Assembly (NCBI GenBank): GCA_029266035.1
Contig: JAJUFH010000021.1
Location: forward strand, 1 to 55,916
Source of the DNA: Sinomicrobium sp.
GTDB lineage: Bacteria > Bacteroidota > Bacteroidia > Flavobacteriales > Flavobacteriaceae
Length of the DNA stretch: 55,916 nucleotides
Direction: 5' to 3'
How positions within the stretch are numbered: the stretch's first letter is position 1; every line of letters starts with the position of its first letter. The notes under the pieces were generated by a model. The model did not search any database, was not told where the DNA came from, and saw only the letters and a list, made by a program, of their open reading frames with translations. A program made the translations under genes and the position numbers. Below are positions 6,750-15,814 of the stretch, piece after piece.

Positions 6750-9266
6750 CTACATTAATTTGTTGAAGAAAATCGCATTCATCAACAACTTATTAGTGCC
6801 AAACCAGAAGGCTCTGAAATTGGTGTTGTCGGTAAACAAAATAACTCTTCCTTTGCCCGATTTTAGCACCTTAAAGGGGACGGATTCTTTCAGTAGTTCG
6901 AGGTTTTCTTCAGAGATATACCCGCTTACAAGAGGGGTGTCGGTATATTGAATAGGATTGTTGTAGCTCTGTTCGCTGGGTTCCATAAAAACATTGGTAT
7001 TTCGAAACAGCGCTATGTCAGTGTTTTTATACCCAAAATTTATAGGGTGTGACCGATCGGTGGTCGCTTTAAATATAGCACCACCCGTTACCTGTGCTCC
7101 GCGAAAATTCCGCTGTTCTTCAAAAGTGATGTCTTTGGCGACAATGGCTTTCTTTCTGAGGTTTACATCGATAAGTTCATTGCTTTTTAGCCAATTTATA
7201 GCATTTCTGTAAGCGATAAGTGTACCTCCTTCTTTTACCCATTTCTTTAGCTTATTGGCAATAGAGCTGTCTATACCACTTCGAGTATTGGTGATTATAA
7301 AGGTGTTGTATTTGTCGAGGTTTACCCGGTTAAAATAACTCTCGTCTATTTTGGTGACGGGGATATTGTATCGCTGATCTAGTAAGTGCCACACTTCTCC
7401 AGCATCATATGGGGTAATGCCAATGCCAGTAAGCATAGCTATTTTTGGAGTGTTGAGTGTTCTGAATTGACTACTGCCGAGATCTGTCCCTATGGCGTGT
7501 CCGGTAGATACACCCTGTATTTCTATATGTGATTCTTCGGCAACTCTCGTTAAAAAAGAGTATAGCTCATCGCTGTTTATGATTTGGTTTTGTACCGGAA
7601 TCATTACGGTACCGTAATCGTACTGCTGTCCGTTTATGGAGAAAACTTTTTTCCCCACCTTGGCGCGTATCCCTTTTTGCAGTATTTGATAGAGGGCTTT
7701 CGGAGTGTAGTACTCATGCCACTCAAACAGATAGGCATAGTTGCTTTTTTCTGTGACTTTCCCTTTTGGAAGTTGGAGATCTTCGATTTTACGACCGGTA
7801 TGAGAGCTGTTTGTGTCGGTGTAATCCAGGCCAAATGCCAAGGGAAAAGTCCAGGATGAAATATCGTAGAAGAGGCTGTCTGTAAACTCGGTGCGGGTTT
7901 CGAACATAGCCTCAATAATCTTGAAATTTTTCTGATTACGGGGTACGATATAGCTATACCCTTTTTTGTACACTTTGCCTTTTTCTGTAAAATCGTCGGC
8001 CACATCGTATAATTCGATTTGGTGTTTTTTGAGTACTTCTGCCAGATGATAGGTTTTGGCCGCATCTTTTTCATCGCCAAATACTATGGCACTACCTTTA
8101 CTTTTTGCAGCTTCTGAACGGGTTTTGTCGTAGAAATCTCGTTGGTAGTCGAGCAGTTTTTTTCGCATGTTTTTAGCTGCTTCAAGTGTAGAAAGGGCAG
8201 TGGTGAACTGGTTTTTTATGGTAAAGGGAAAGGTCAGAAGTCCGTTGTCACTTTCCTGTATATGTCCTCTTGAGCTACCCTGCTCAAAGAGGATGCCCAC
8301 TCCGCCGTTTATATCGGGAAAAGTAGAGCCTTTACCGTAATAGAAATCGTCGTAATTCTCTTCTGAAAAATAGAGCGATCCGATGCTGTCTAGGGCCTTT
8401 ATATGAAACTCTGCGATCTCTCTGGTCAGTTCTTGGTTCATTTCGGAGGTGAGTGGGTGTACTCGTGAAGGTTCTCCCGGTTGAAAGAAGAAGGTAGAAT
8501 TTGTGCCCATTTCGTGGTGGTCGGTAAGGATGTTGGGTAACCATTGGTGGTAGGTAGCTAATCTGGAGCGGCTTTCGGGCAATTGGATAGGAAGCCAATC
8601 GCGGTTCATATCAAACCAGTAGTGATTGGTTCTTCCCCCCGGCCATGTTTCGTGGTACTCCCTTTCATTATTATCCGGATTGAGGTTATAGCTCCGATTT
8701 GTATTGGCCCAATGGGCAAATCGCTGCATACCGTCTGGGTTAAGAGAAGGGTCAAAGAGTATAACAACGCTCTTGAGTAACTCTTCTATTTCTTGTCCTT
8801 GCCCGGCTGCGAGGTAATAGGCTGCCAACATTGCGGCATTAGACCCGCTGGGCTCGTTGCCGTGAATAGAGAAGCCTTGATATACCACTACAGGCATAGT
8901 ATCTGTGTTTAGATTTCCGCTTCCCGCTTCGGTGAGTTTGATATGTTGTTGTCGAATATTTTCGATATTACTTTGATTTTCAGGAGAGGAGATGATAAGT
9001 AGGGGTAAGGAGCGCCCTTCGTATGTAGTACCTCGTTCTTCCAGGGTAATTCGATTGGATGAAGCAGCTAGTACCTTCATGTATTCGATAAGTTTGTCAT
9101 GGCTCACGTGCCATTCGCCAACCTCAAAACCGATAACGCTTTTCGGGCTTGGGATATCCGGGTTGTACGTAATGTTTTGAGGTAGGTAATAGTCGAGGTC
9201 TGAAGTTTGCTGTGCATACGAAAAGCGTATGAATACCAGTAGAGATAGTAGTGCTAATTTTTTCAC
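6750..9266 (-). CDS. Secreted M14-family zinc carboxypeptidase
   Basis: An 838-residue exported peptidase. Residues 1-18 form a signal peptide (cleavage near SYA-QQ). The M14 zinc site is readable: His135 and Glu138 in FSIHGNEPSG, a third His in the DHHEMG motif (250-251), and the catalytic Glu328 in GILFEQGSSRG. The N-terminal 350 residues are the peptidase. The remaining part has a Rossmann-like stretch (PKIAMLTGIGITPYDAGE, about 605-622) resembling glutamine-amidotransferase-like domains seen in this flavobacterial group. It probably trims peptides in the periplasm or outside the cell. It has no operon partner. Confidence 0.92.
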   Translation of the reverse strand: MKKLALLSLLVFIRFSYAQQTSDLDYYLPQNITYNPDIPSPKSVIGFEVGEWHVSHDKLIEYMKVLAASSNRITLEERGTTYEGRSLPLLIISSPENQSNIENIRQQHIKLTEAGSGNLNTDTMPVVVYQGFSIHGNEPSGSNAAMLAAYYLAAGQGQEIEELLKSVVILFDPSLNPDGMQRFAHWANTNRSYNLNPDNNEREYHETWPGGRTNHYWFDMNRDWLPIQLPESRSRLATYHQWLPNILTDHHEMGTNSTFFFQPGEPSRVHPLTSEMNQELTREIAEFHIKALDSIGSLYFSEENYDDFYYGKGSTFPDINGGVGILFEQGSSRGHIQESDNGLLTFPFTIKNQFTTALSTLEAAKNMRKKLLDYQRDFYDKTRSEAAKSKGSAIVFGDEKDAAKTYHLAEVLKKHQIELYDVADDFTEKGKVYKKGYSYIVPRNQKNFKIIEAMFETRTEFTDSLFYDISSWTFPLAFGLDYTDTNSSHTGRKIEDLQLPKGKVTEKSNYAYLFEWHEYYTPKALYQILQKGIRAKVGKKVFSINGQQYDYGTVMIPVQNQIINSDELYSFLTRVAEESHIEIQGVSTGHAIGTDLGSSQFRTLNTPKIAMLTGIGITPYDAGEVWHLLDQRYNIPVTKIDESYFNRVNLDKYNTFIITNTRSGIDSSIANKLKKWVKEGGTLIAYRNAINWLKSNELIDVNLRKKAIVAKDITFEEQRNFRGAQVTGGAIFKATTDRSHPINFGYKNTDIALFRNTNVFMEPSEQSYNNPIQYTDTPLVSGYISEENLELLKESVPFKVLKSGKGRVILFTDNTNFRAFWFGTNKLLMNAIFFNKLM

Positions 9267-9297
9267 GATTGGTTGCTTTTACAGTTGATGATAAATA

Positions 9298-9330
9298 TAA
9301 AAAACCGTTCCTTTTTGAGGGGAACGGTCT
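9298..9330 (-). terminator. Terminator of the DUF3276 gene
   Basis: Arms ACCGTTCC (9304-9311) and GGAACGGT (9321-9328), followed on the minus strand by a T-run. It separates the DUF3276 gene from the M14 peptidase gene. Confidence 0.8.
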
Positions 9331-9353
9331 TAGATTTTTAGAAATTTTGACCT

Positions 9354-9725
9354 CTAAATGTCGTCAAAACTCAGGTCGGTAAAATTATCGCTGGGAGAAG
9401 ATTCTCCGTCAATTCCGATAACTTCCTTTTTAAAATCTTTTTGATGACGTTCTGAAATTACCTCTTCTCCTTTTTGGTCTACCACATAATCGGTCATTTC
9501 AGTTAGTATTTCCCTAAAAGCCTCAAAATCTTCCTTATAGAGGTAGATCTTGTGTTTTTTGTAGTGGAAAGAACCATCATCATGTGTAAATTTTTTACTT
9601 TCCGTAATGGTGAGGTAGTAATCTCCTGCTTTGGTTTCCCTTACATCAAAGAAATAAGTTCTCCTTCCGGCCCGTAAAACCTTAGAGAATATTTCATCTT
9701 TCTCAAGTAAATCTTTTTCACTCAT
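9354..9725 (-). CDS. DUF3276 Pur-alpha-like nucleic-acid-binding protein
   Basis: A 123-residue protein. Residues 12-85 match the DUF3276/PUR domain of Bacteroidota and spirochaetes: a beta-sheet with AGRRTYFFDVRETKAGDYYLTI-type strands, then a helix (EDFEAFREILTEM). Bacterial PUR proteins bind single-stranded DNA or RNA with the fold of eukaryotic Pur-alpha. The C-terminal tail is acidic and Ser-rich. No cellular role is established. It is a single gene with its own terminator and lies about 80 bases from the end of the ABC exporter gene. Confidence 0.85.
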   Translation of the reverse strand: MSEKDLLEKDEIFSKVLRAGRRTYFFDVRETKAGDYYLTITESKKFTHDDGSFHYKKHKIYLYKEDFEAFREILTEMTDYVVDQKGEEVISERHQKDFKKEVIGIDGESSPSDNFTDLSFDDI

Positions 9726-9805
9726 AATCCCTCTAATCTTAAATTAGTTGTATAGTTAAACGGAATCAAAAATGTGAAAAAAAATGAAAACAAGCAACAA
9801 AAATA

Positions 9806-11563
9806 TTAGATTTCTTTTTCGGGAAGCTGATTTAAATACAGTTTTTTATAATATCCTTCTGTATTTACAAGTTGATTGTGAGTGCCTTGCTGTATTACTT
9901 TACCTCCTTCGAGCACAATTATTCTGTCGGCATTTCGTGCTGATGAAACCCTGTGACTCACGATTATGGTAGTCTTATTGCTGGAAACCTTGTGAAGGTG
10001 TTTGAGTATTTTTTCTTCTGTTTCCGTATCTACGGCAGAGAGGCAATCGTCAAATAGATAGATTTCCGGGTCTTTGAGCAAGGCTCTGGCAATGGCGATG
10101 CGCTGTTTTTGTCCTCCGCTCAATGTAATACCGCGTTCTCCGAGAACCGTGTCGTACTTCTTTGTGAATTTCTCAATGTTTTTGTGTACCTCTGCCCGTT
10201 TTGCGGCATTTTTTACCTCTTCGTCGGTGGCTTGCGGTTTTCCGAATTTTATATTGTTTTTGATGCTGTCGGAAAAGAGAAAAGCCTCTTGAGGTACTGC
10301 ACCTATGGCTCCCCTCAAGTCGTTGAGATTGAGCTCTGTTATAGGGGTGTCGTCTATGAGTATATCTCCTGACTCGGCGTCGTAAAGTCGCGATATCAGG
10401 TCGAGTATGGTCGATTTTCCCGATCCTGTATGGCCTATTACAGCCAGGGTTTCGCCGGGATTTAGAGTGAAGGATAGATTTTTTAGGGCGGTGACTCCGG
10501 TGTCTTCATAGGTAAATGAAACATCGCGAAATTCTATTTTACCCTTTATCGGGGTATGGGTGCTAATGTGATTCTGTATTTGGGGAACTGAATTCAAAAA
10601 TTCGTTGATCCTTTTCTGAGAAGCTTCGGCTCGCTGTACTGTGGAGGTGACCCAACCTACTATGGCCACCGGCCAGGTAAGCATAGAGATGTATATGATA
10701 AATTCGGCAATGGTACCTACCGTGTCTATATCTCCGTTTATATATTGTTGTCCTCCAACATATATGGCTATAGTACTACTGATACCGATAAGGAGTACCA
10801 TAAGAGGCATAAACCATGCTTCTACTCTGGCGAGATTCATGCTTTTTTCTTTCCCTTCTTCGGCCAGTTGTTCCAATTCTCTGTTTATTCTGGGGTGTAT
10901 TCCGTAAGCCTTGATGACGAATATACCGGAAAAGGTTTCCTGAGAAAAAGTAGAAAGGGTGGAAAGGTATTGCTGCACCACGGTACTCTTTTTGTGAATA
11001 ACCCGGCTTATCTTGTACATGAGTATGGAGAGTATGGGAAGGGGAATAAGACTGTACATAGCCATGGTGGGAGATTTGTAAAACATAATTGGGACAACGC
11101 ACAAAAAAAGTGTAAGTGTCTGAATGCTATACATCACTGCCGGACCTGTGTACATACGCACCTGATTGACATCCTCACTGATACGGTTCATCAAGTCGCC
11201 CGTACGGTTCTTTTTGTAAAAATTAAGAGAGAGTTTTTCGTAATGGGCAAATATTTCGTTTTTGAGGTCGTACTCTACATATCTGGAAACATTGATTATG
11301 GTTTGGCGCATCAGGAAGGTAAAGAAGGCAGAAAGAAGGGTGGTTCCTACAATAACCAATATATTGGTGAGCAGAAGGGCGGTGAACTGTGCCCTATCGG
11401 CATTCGGATCGGAGAGGAATTGTTCTACCGCCGCTATAGATTTGCTGACATAGGGAGGCATAATCAGGGAAAATATCCGAGCTATAATGGTAATTACAAT
11501 ACCGATTAGAATTTTTGTTCTGTACTTTTTAAAGTATTTGTTGATGTATTTCAGTTCTTTCAT
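9806..11563 (-). CDS. ABC-type exporter, fused permease and ATPase
   Basis: A 585-residue half-transporter. Residues 1-310 hold six membrane spans (type-1 exporter fold, MsbA/MdlB-like). Residues 340-575 form the ATPase: Walker A GHTGSGKST (377-385), signature LSGGQKQR (481-488), Walker B IYLFDD (501-506) and H-loop VSHR (535-538). The residue after Walker B is Asp506 where most ABC proteins have the catalytic Glu (FDDCLSAVD). This variant is known from MdlA/YheI-type half-transporters and suggests slow or asymmetric hydrolysis. The substrate is unknown. A -7 element sits 34 bases upstream of the start. Confidence 0.92.
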   Translation of the reverse strand: MKELKYINKYFKKYRTKILIGIVITIIARIFSLIMPPYVSKSIAAVEQFLSDPNADRAQFTALLLTNILVIVGTTLLSAFFTFLMRQTIINVSRYVEYDLKNEIFAHYEKLSLNFYKKNRTGDLMNRISEDVNQVRMYTGPAVMYSIQTLTLFLCVVPIMFYKSPTMAMYSLIPLPILSILMYKISRVIHKKSTVVQQYLSTLSTFSQETFSGIFVIKAYGIHPRINRELEQLAEEGKEKSMNLARVEAWFMPLMVLLIGISSTIAIYVGGQQYINGDIDTVGTIAEFIIYISMLTWPVAIVGWVTSTVQRAEASQKRINEFLNSVPQIQNHISTHTPIKGKIEFRDVSFTYEDTGVTALKNLSFTLNPGETLAVIGHTGSGKSTILDLISRLYDAESGDILIDDTPITELNLNDLRGAIGAVPQEAFLFSDSIKNNIKFGKPQATDEEVKNAAKRAEVHKNIEKFTKKYDTVLGERGITLSGGQKQRIAIARALLKDPEIYLFDDCLSAVDTETEEKILKHLHKVSSNKTTIIVSHRVSSARNADRIIVLEGGKVIQQGTHNQLVNTEGYYKKLYLNQLPEKEI

Positions 11564-11597
11564 AAAATCGTCAAAAACGAAGCTGTGTGTATCGGAG

Positions 11598-11605
11598 CAA
11601 AGATA
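11598..11605 (-). promoter_or_regulatory. -7 element of the ABC exporter gene
   Basis: On the minus strand this reads TATCTTTG, a perfect TAnnTTTG, 34 bases before the start codon. No well-spaced TTG is visible. The rest of the 312-base gap between the divergent exporter and nusB genes holds only the nusB promoter. Confidence 0.5.
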
Positions 11606-11790
11606 CGGGATTCAAAACAATTACGGGTATACTAAAAGGATGGGATGTGCGGATTTTGTGTGAATTTTACAATTGAATTTGTGCGATATGACAGGAAATA
11701 CAAATTATTTGTATAGGGGGTGAGCACCCGAAAATGCTATGGTGGTATGTGGTGTCTGATTGAAAATTGAGTTAAGGTAATATAAAAAAC

Positions 11791-11822
11791 TTGTAATTTG
11801 AAATCGGAAACCTTTATTTTTG
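11791..11822 (+). promoter_or_regulatory. Promoter of nusB
   Basis: TTG (11791-11793), a 21-base spacer, then TATTTTTG (11815-11822). It overlaps an upstream in-frame TTG codon at 11798, so the true nusB start must be downstream, at the ATG at 11876. Confidence 0.6.
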
Positions 11823-11875
11823 CAGGGCGAAAGAATAGTTCTATCGCCTCGATTTTTCAAGACAGGTTCTTTAAT

Positions 11876-12820
11876 ATGCTAACAAGAAGACATATTCGCG
11901 TTAAGGTAATGCAGTCTATCTACGCACTCACACAGTCTCAGGAGGCTGATTTGGATAAGGAAGAAAAGTTTCTTTCTACAAGTATGGAGAATATGTACGA
12001 CCTCTATCTGATACTGCTCAACCTGTTGAGGGAAATGAGCAAAATGGCTGGGGAGAAGCTTTCAGCTTCCGAAAAGAAATATCTCGCCACAGATGAAGAA
12101 AAAAATCCCAACAGGAAATTTGTAGACAATCAGGTGATTGCCTTGCTGGTGAATAACGTCAGTATTTCCGACGAACTGGAAAACAAAAAATTGAACAACT
12201 GGTATCTCGACGAGGAGTACGTAAAAGTATTGCTCCGAGAAATGGAGGAAAGCGAGTTTTATCGCTCTTATATGTCTACAAGAGAGTCGACATTTCAGGA
12301 AGATAAAGAATTTGTTCAGGAGCTTTTCAAGGAGGTGATAGCACCAAATGAAAAACTCTATGAATATATAGAGGACTACAATCTGACCTGGGTTGACGAT
12401 TTGCCGCTGGTAAATACTTTTATTTTAAAACAATTCAGAAAGGTGAAACCTTATGCGGAGGAGTCTTATTTTCTTCCTAGGCTTTTTAAAGACGACGACG
12501 ACAGGTTCTTTGCTAGAGAACTCTTCAGAAAAACATTGCTGAACGACGAGATACTGGCAAAGGAGATAGCCGGAAAGACTCCGAATTGGGATGCCGATCG
12601 CATTGCCGAAGTAGATGAGGTGCTGTTGAAGATGGCTATATGTGAATTTTTGAAATTTCCGTCCATACCTGTTAAAGTGACGATGAATGAATATCTCGAG
12701 ATTGCCAAGGAGTACTCTACGCCCAAGAGCAGTATTTTTATCAACGGTATACTCGACAAAATGGTAAAGGAGTTCCAATCGGCCAATAAATTGAACAAAG
12801 CGGGGCGTGGATTAATCTAA
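11876..12820 (+). CDS. nusB: Transcription antitermination factor NusB (long form)
   Basis: A 314-residue protein starting MLTRRHIRVKVMQSIYALTQS, the standard beginning of Bacteroidota NusB. The classical NusB fold lies at the C-terminal end (about 200-305: DEVLLKMAICEFLKFPSIPVK, NEYLEIAKEYSTPKSSIFINGILD). The N-terminal half is an additional helical segment found in this phylum. With NusE (S10) it binds boxA RNA and promotes antitermination of rRNA transcription. It is followed by the DUF1573 and yajC genes, a typical flavobacterial order. The start was chosen from the promoter position. Confidence 0.95.
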   Translation: MLTRRHIRVKVMQSIYALTQSQEADLDKEEKFLSTSMENMYDLYLILLNLLREMSKMAGEKLSASEKKYLATDEEKNPNRKFVDNQVIALLVNNVSISDELENKKLNNWYLDEEYVKVLLREMEESEFYRSYMSTRESTFQEDKEFVQELFKEVIAPNEKLYEYIEDYNLTWVDDLPLVNTFILKQFRKVKPYAEESYFLPRLFKDDDDRFFARELFRKTLLNDEILAKEIAGKTPNWDADRIAEVDEVLLKMAICEFLKFPSIPVKVTMNEYLEIAKEYSTPKSSIFINGILDKMVKEFQSANKLNKAGRGLI

Positions 12821-12863
12821 TTATCCTTATTTTTACACCGTTTAGTAAAAGAATTAATTATAT

Positions 12864-13316
12864 ATGATTATGAAAAAAGTTTTATTACTCGCATTTGCAG
12901 TGGCAGCTTTTACAGCTTGTAAAGACAATGCCACCAGTAAGGTGAAATCTGAAAACGTAGAACAGGCTGCTATCAGAGATGAGGCTTCTAAGAAGTTTCC
13001 CGTAGTCGAGTTTGATAAAGTAGAACACGATTTTGGCACCATTGAAAAAGGTAAGCCGGTAGAGACGGTGTTTAAGTTTACCAATACAGGCGAAGCTCCT
13101 CTTGTTATTACCGATGCTACCAGCAGTTGCGGGTGTACAATTCCGGAATATCCTAAAAACGAACCTATAGCTCCAGGAGAAACAGGAGAGCTGTTGGTGA
13201 AGTACAACGGTTCAGGACAGGCTGCTATCTCTAAAACCGTGACCATTGTCACCAATACTGAAAAAGGGAATGAGCAGGTGAGGATAAAGGCTTATGTGGA
13301 GGAAGCCGCCAATTAA
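12864..13316 (+). CDS. DUF1573 lipoprotein
   Basis: A 150-residue exported protein. The signal sequence ends at a lipobox-like FTAC (Cys20). A single DUF1573 Ig-like domain follows (residues 48-145), with the typical EHDFGTIEKGKPVET and SSCGCT motifs. The paired cysteines in CGC are conserved in the family. Function is unknown. It lies between nusB and yajC, spaced 43 and 28 bases, so the three are likely co-transcribed. An alternative start two codons later (12870) is equally possible. Confidence 0.87.
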   Translation: MIMKKVLLLAFAVAAFTACKDNATSKVKSENVEQAAIRDEASKKFPVVEFDKVEHDFGTIEKGKPVETVFKFTNTGEAPLVITDATSSCGCTIPEYPKNEPIAPGETGELLVKYNGSGQAAISKTVTIVTNTEKGNEQVRIKAYVEEAAN

Positions 13317-13344
13317 AACAGTGAAAACTTCTTTAAATTAACTT

Positions 13345-13638
13345 ATGGAATCAATCAGTCAACTTGCTCCTTTTTTATTGATGTTTGTGGTGATCTATTT
13401 TTTTATGATTCGCCCGCAGATAAAACGGCAGAAGCAGGAAAAGAAATTTGCATCAGAGCTCAAAAGAGGTGACAAGGTAGTTACCAAAAGCGGGATGCAC
13501 GGTAAGATTGTAGAATTGAACGATGCCGATCAATCCTGCGTAATAGAAACACTTGCAGGTAAAATAAAGTTTGAACGATCAGCGATTTCCATGGAAATGA
13601 GCGCAAAGCTCAAGGCTCCGGAAGTATCAAATAAATAA
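13345..13638 (+). CDS. yajC: Preprotein translocase accessory subunit YajC
   Basis: A 97-residue protein with one N-terminal membrane span (about 6-24), the motif FFMIRPQIKRQKQ right after it, and a cytoplasmic domain with GDKVVTKSGMHGKI. All are diagnostic of YajC, which associates with SecDF and the SecYEG channel at the inner membrane. The length is normal. It closes the nusB-DUF1573-yajC unit and is followed by a terminator. Confidence 0.95.
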   Translation: MESISQLAPFLLMFVVIYFFMIRPQIKRQKQEKKFASELKRGDKVVTKSGMHGKIVELNDADQSCVIETLAGKIKFERSAISMEMSAKLKAPEVSNK

Positions 13639-13658
13639 TACTACCCGCACTAAAAAGC

Positions 13659-13689
13659 AAAAAACCGTCTCGCTGGAGGCGGTTTTTTT
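13659..13689. terminator. Terminator between yajC and pepT
   Basis: An A-run and ACCGTCTC pair with GAGGCGGT plus a T-run around the four-base loop gctg. The genes on either side converge, so it can serve both. Confidence 0.8.
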
Positions 13690-13756
13690 GTGCTTATTAA
13701 ACTTCTAAGCCGTTGATAGAAATTTTTTCTCTTTGATACTGGCTTTCTTTATCGGG

Positions 13757-14983
13757 TTATTTTTGTTCTGCCGTGATTTTAGCAATTTGTACAATCACTT
13801 CAGTAGCTTTTTGCATGCTCTGTACGGGTACGTATTCGTATTTTCCGTGAAAGTTGTGTCCGCCGGCAAATATATTCGGACAGGGGAGTCCCATATACGA
13901 GAGTTGAGAACCGTCGGTACCTCCGCGTATAGGTTTGATAATAGGGGTTATTCCCACAGCTTTCATCGCTCGTTCTGCTATCTCTACAATATGGAACACA
14001 GGTTCGATTTTTTCGCGCATATTGTAATATTGGTCCTTGATCTCGAGACTTATGACATTGCCATATCGGAAATTCAATTCGTTGGTTATTTTTTGAAGTA
14101 GCTCTTTTCGCGCTTCAAACTTGTCAAAATCGTGATCTCTTACAATACCTTCAAGCACGGTGTTTTCTATATCTCCCTTTATGCTGGAGAAGTGAAAAAA
14201 TCCCTCTGTACCCTCCGTCAATTGCGGTATTTCTCTATGTGGAAGCATATTGGCAAATTTGTTGGCTATCAATATAGAATTTACCATTTTTCCCTTGGCA
14301 TATCCGGGATGTACACTTTTTCCTTTTATTTTAATGGTAACACCGGCAGCGTTAAAGTTTTCGTATTCCAGCTCTCCTATCTGACTACCGTCCATAGTAT
14401 AGGCCCATTCCGCTCCAAACTTTTCTACATTGAACTTGCTCGCTCCACGTCCTATTTCTTCGTCGGGCGTAAAACCTACTCTGATTTTCCCGTGTTTGAT
14501 TTCGGGGTGTTCTATCAAATATTCCATGGCGGTTACGATTTCCGTAATTCCGGCTTTGTCATCTGCCCCGAGCAAGGAGGTGCCATCGGTAACGATAAGA
14601 GTTTGCCCTTTGTACTGTATAAGGTCTTCAAAATAACGCGGAGAGAGAATGATATTTTCCTCTTTGTTTAACACTATGTCTTTTCCGTCGTATTTTGGTA
14701 TAACTCGGGGTTTTACATTAGCACCGTTAAAATCGGGAGAGGTATCCATATGTGCGATGAAACCTATTACAGGAACCTCGCGATCTATATTAGATGGCAG
14801 TGTTGCCATCACATAACCGTTCTCGTCTACCGAAACATCTTGCATGCCGATGCTTTTGAGTTCTTCAACCAATTTGTTGGCGAGAATCCATTGCTTGGCA
14901 GTACTTGGGGTGGAGGTCGATTTAGGGTCGGATTGGGTGTCTATGGTCACATAGCTGATAAAGCGGTCTATTATCTTCTGCAT
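13757..14983 (-). CDS. pepT: Peptidase T (tripeptide aminopeptidase)
   Basis: A 408-residue cytoplasmic metallopeptidase of the M20 family that removes N-terminal residues from tripeptides. Zinc-binding and catalytic residues are visible: His78 and Asp80 in [10 protein letters not shown], Asp141 in LLGADDKAG, the Glu pair 175-176 in TPDEEIGRG, and a C-terminal His in [11 protein letters not shown]. The dimerisation domain inserts at about 205-315. The length matches E. coli PepT (408). It is a single gene, divergent from osmC. Confidence 0.96.
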   Translation of the reverse strand: MQKIIDRFISYVTIDTQSDPKSTSTPSTAKQWILANKLVEELKSIGMQDVSVDENGYVMATLPSNIDREVPVIGFIAHMDTSPDFNGANVKPRVIPKYDGKDIVLNKEENIILSPRYFEDLIQYKGQTLIVTDGTSLLGADDKAGITEIVTAMEYLIEHPEIKHGKIRVGFTPDEEIGRGASKFNVEKFGAEWAYTMDGSQIGELEYENFNAAGVTIKIKGKSVHPGYAKGKMVNSILIANKFANMLPHREIPQLTEGTEGFFHFSSIKGDIENTVLEGIVRDHDFDKFEARKELLQKITNELNFRYGNVISLEIKDQYYNMREKIEPVFHIVEIAERAMKAVGITPIIKPIRGGTDGSQLSYMGLPCPNIFAGGHNFHGKYEYVPVQSMQKATEVIVQIAKITAEQK

Positions 14984-15065
14984 TCCAAAAAAATTTTTAC
15001 GAAAATACTACGAATAGCGGTAATTATAAAATTTTGAACCGCTTCTTTGTCAACAGAAATTGGGC

Positions 15066-15165
15066 TATTTTTGCACTAATAGGACAGCTTGATCTCCTTG
15101 TACCTCACACCGTGGGGCCCAGCGTTTATTCCCAGAGTTTAGCTCTGTCAAAATTTGTATCTTTC
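15066..15165 (+). promoter_or_regulatory. Tandem candidate promoters and structured leader of the OsmC gene
   Basis: Two -7-like elements lie 92 bases apart in the pepT-osmC gap: TATTTTTG at 15066-15073 (perfect) and TATCTTTC at 15158-15165 (last base off). The DNA between them can form two short hairpins (CCTCAC/GTGGGG and AGAG/CTCT). Transcripts from the distal site would carry a leader of about 130 bases. No known riboswitch or RNA family is recognised. Confidence 0.35.
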
Positions 15166-15202
15166 CGGAAAATTTCGGCAATAATTTAATACCTGTAATA
15201 CC

Positions 15203-15631
15203 ATGGCAAAAGAGAAAGGGGTTGTCGCCTGTAACGGATTGGACGATTATATGACCAGAGTCACCGATGGAAAACATGTCTTTTTTGTCGACGAGCCGGA
15301 AAGTGCAGGGGGAAAAGACAAGAAGGCTTCACCTTCAGATTATCTTTTGGGTGCTTTGGCGTCTTGTACAGCGATAACCATGCGGATGTATGCTCAGCGA
15401 AAAGAGTGGTCGCCTGGAGCGATAAACGTACGAGCCTTCTTCGCCCCTGTGATGGCATCGGAAGGAGTGCAACAGCGAATCTGGAAAGAAGTCTCTTTTG
15501 AAAATGAACTTTCAGAAGCACAGATAAAGCGCATGATGGAAATTGGGGAAAAGTGTCCTGTAAGTAGAGTGTTGGGTACAGCCATACCGATGGAGATGAA
15601 AAATGTAAAGTGGAGTACCGAGGAAAAGTAG
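15203..15631 (+). CDS. OsmC/Ohr family protein
   Basis: A 142-residue cytoplasmic protein with the OsmC fold. The two redox cysteines of the family are present: Cys55 in ALASCTAITM and Cys118 in GEKCPVSRVLG. OsmC and Ohr proteins reduce organic hydroperoxides through these cysteines using lipoylated or other thiol donors. The sequence is closest to the YhfA/OsmC-like subgroup with an unknown physiological substrate. It stands alone between pepT and the hpt-adk fusion gene. Confidence 0.9.
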   Translation: MAKEKGVVACNGLDDYMTRVTDGKHVFFVDEPESAGGKDKKASPSDYLLGALASCTAITMRMYAQRKEWSPGAINVRAFFAPVMASEGVQQRIWKEVSFENELSEAQIKRMMEIGEKCPVSRVLGTAIPMEMKNVKWSTEEK

Positions 15632-15723
15632 TCGAATATAGTTTACAATTGTTGAGATGTTACAGTTGATTCGAAATGTTTAAATAGGAATAAAGAAACT
15701 GTCGATCGAAAAATCTAATATTG

Positions 15724-15731
15724 TATATTTG
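15724..15731 (+). promoter_or_regulatory. -7 element of the hpt-adk gene
   Basis: TATATTTG, a perfect TAnnTTTG, 83 bases before the GTG start at 15815. Confidence 0.45.
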
Positions 15732-15814
15732 TGCCTTTGAACTTTTTTGATAGAAGTTTAAACAGGTTTTTATCAAGGCTAAAAGCCATTTTTTAAGGTG
15801 TTTTTTGAATTGTT

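Noticed and set aside
10745-11509. 254-codon plus-strand open frame inside the ABC exporter gene
   Set aside because: It lies wholly antisense to a gene with all ABC motifs, has no recognisable motif and a low-complexity Lys/Tyr/Gly composition.
13733-14671. Plus-strand frames of 122 and 179 codons opposite pepT
   Set aside because: Antisense to a complete peptidase gene, with aromatic/Cys-rich composition typical of shadow frames.
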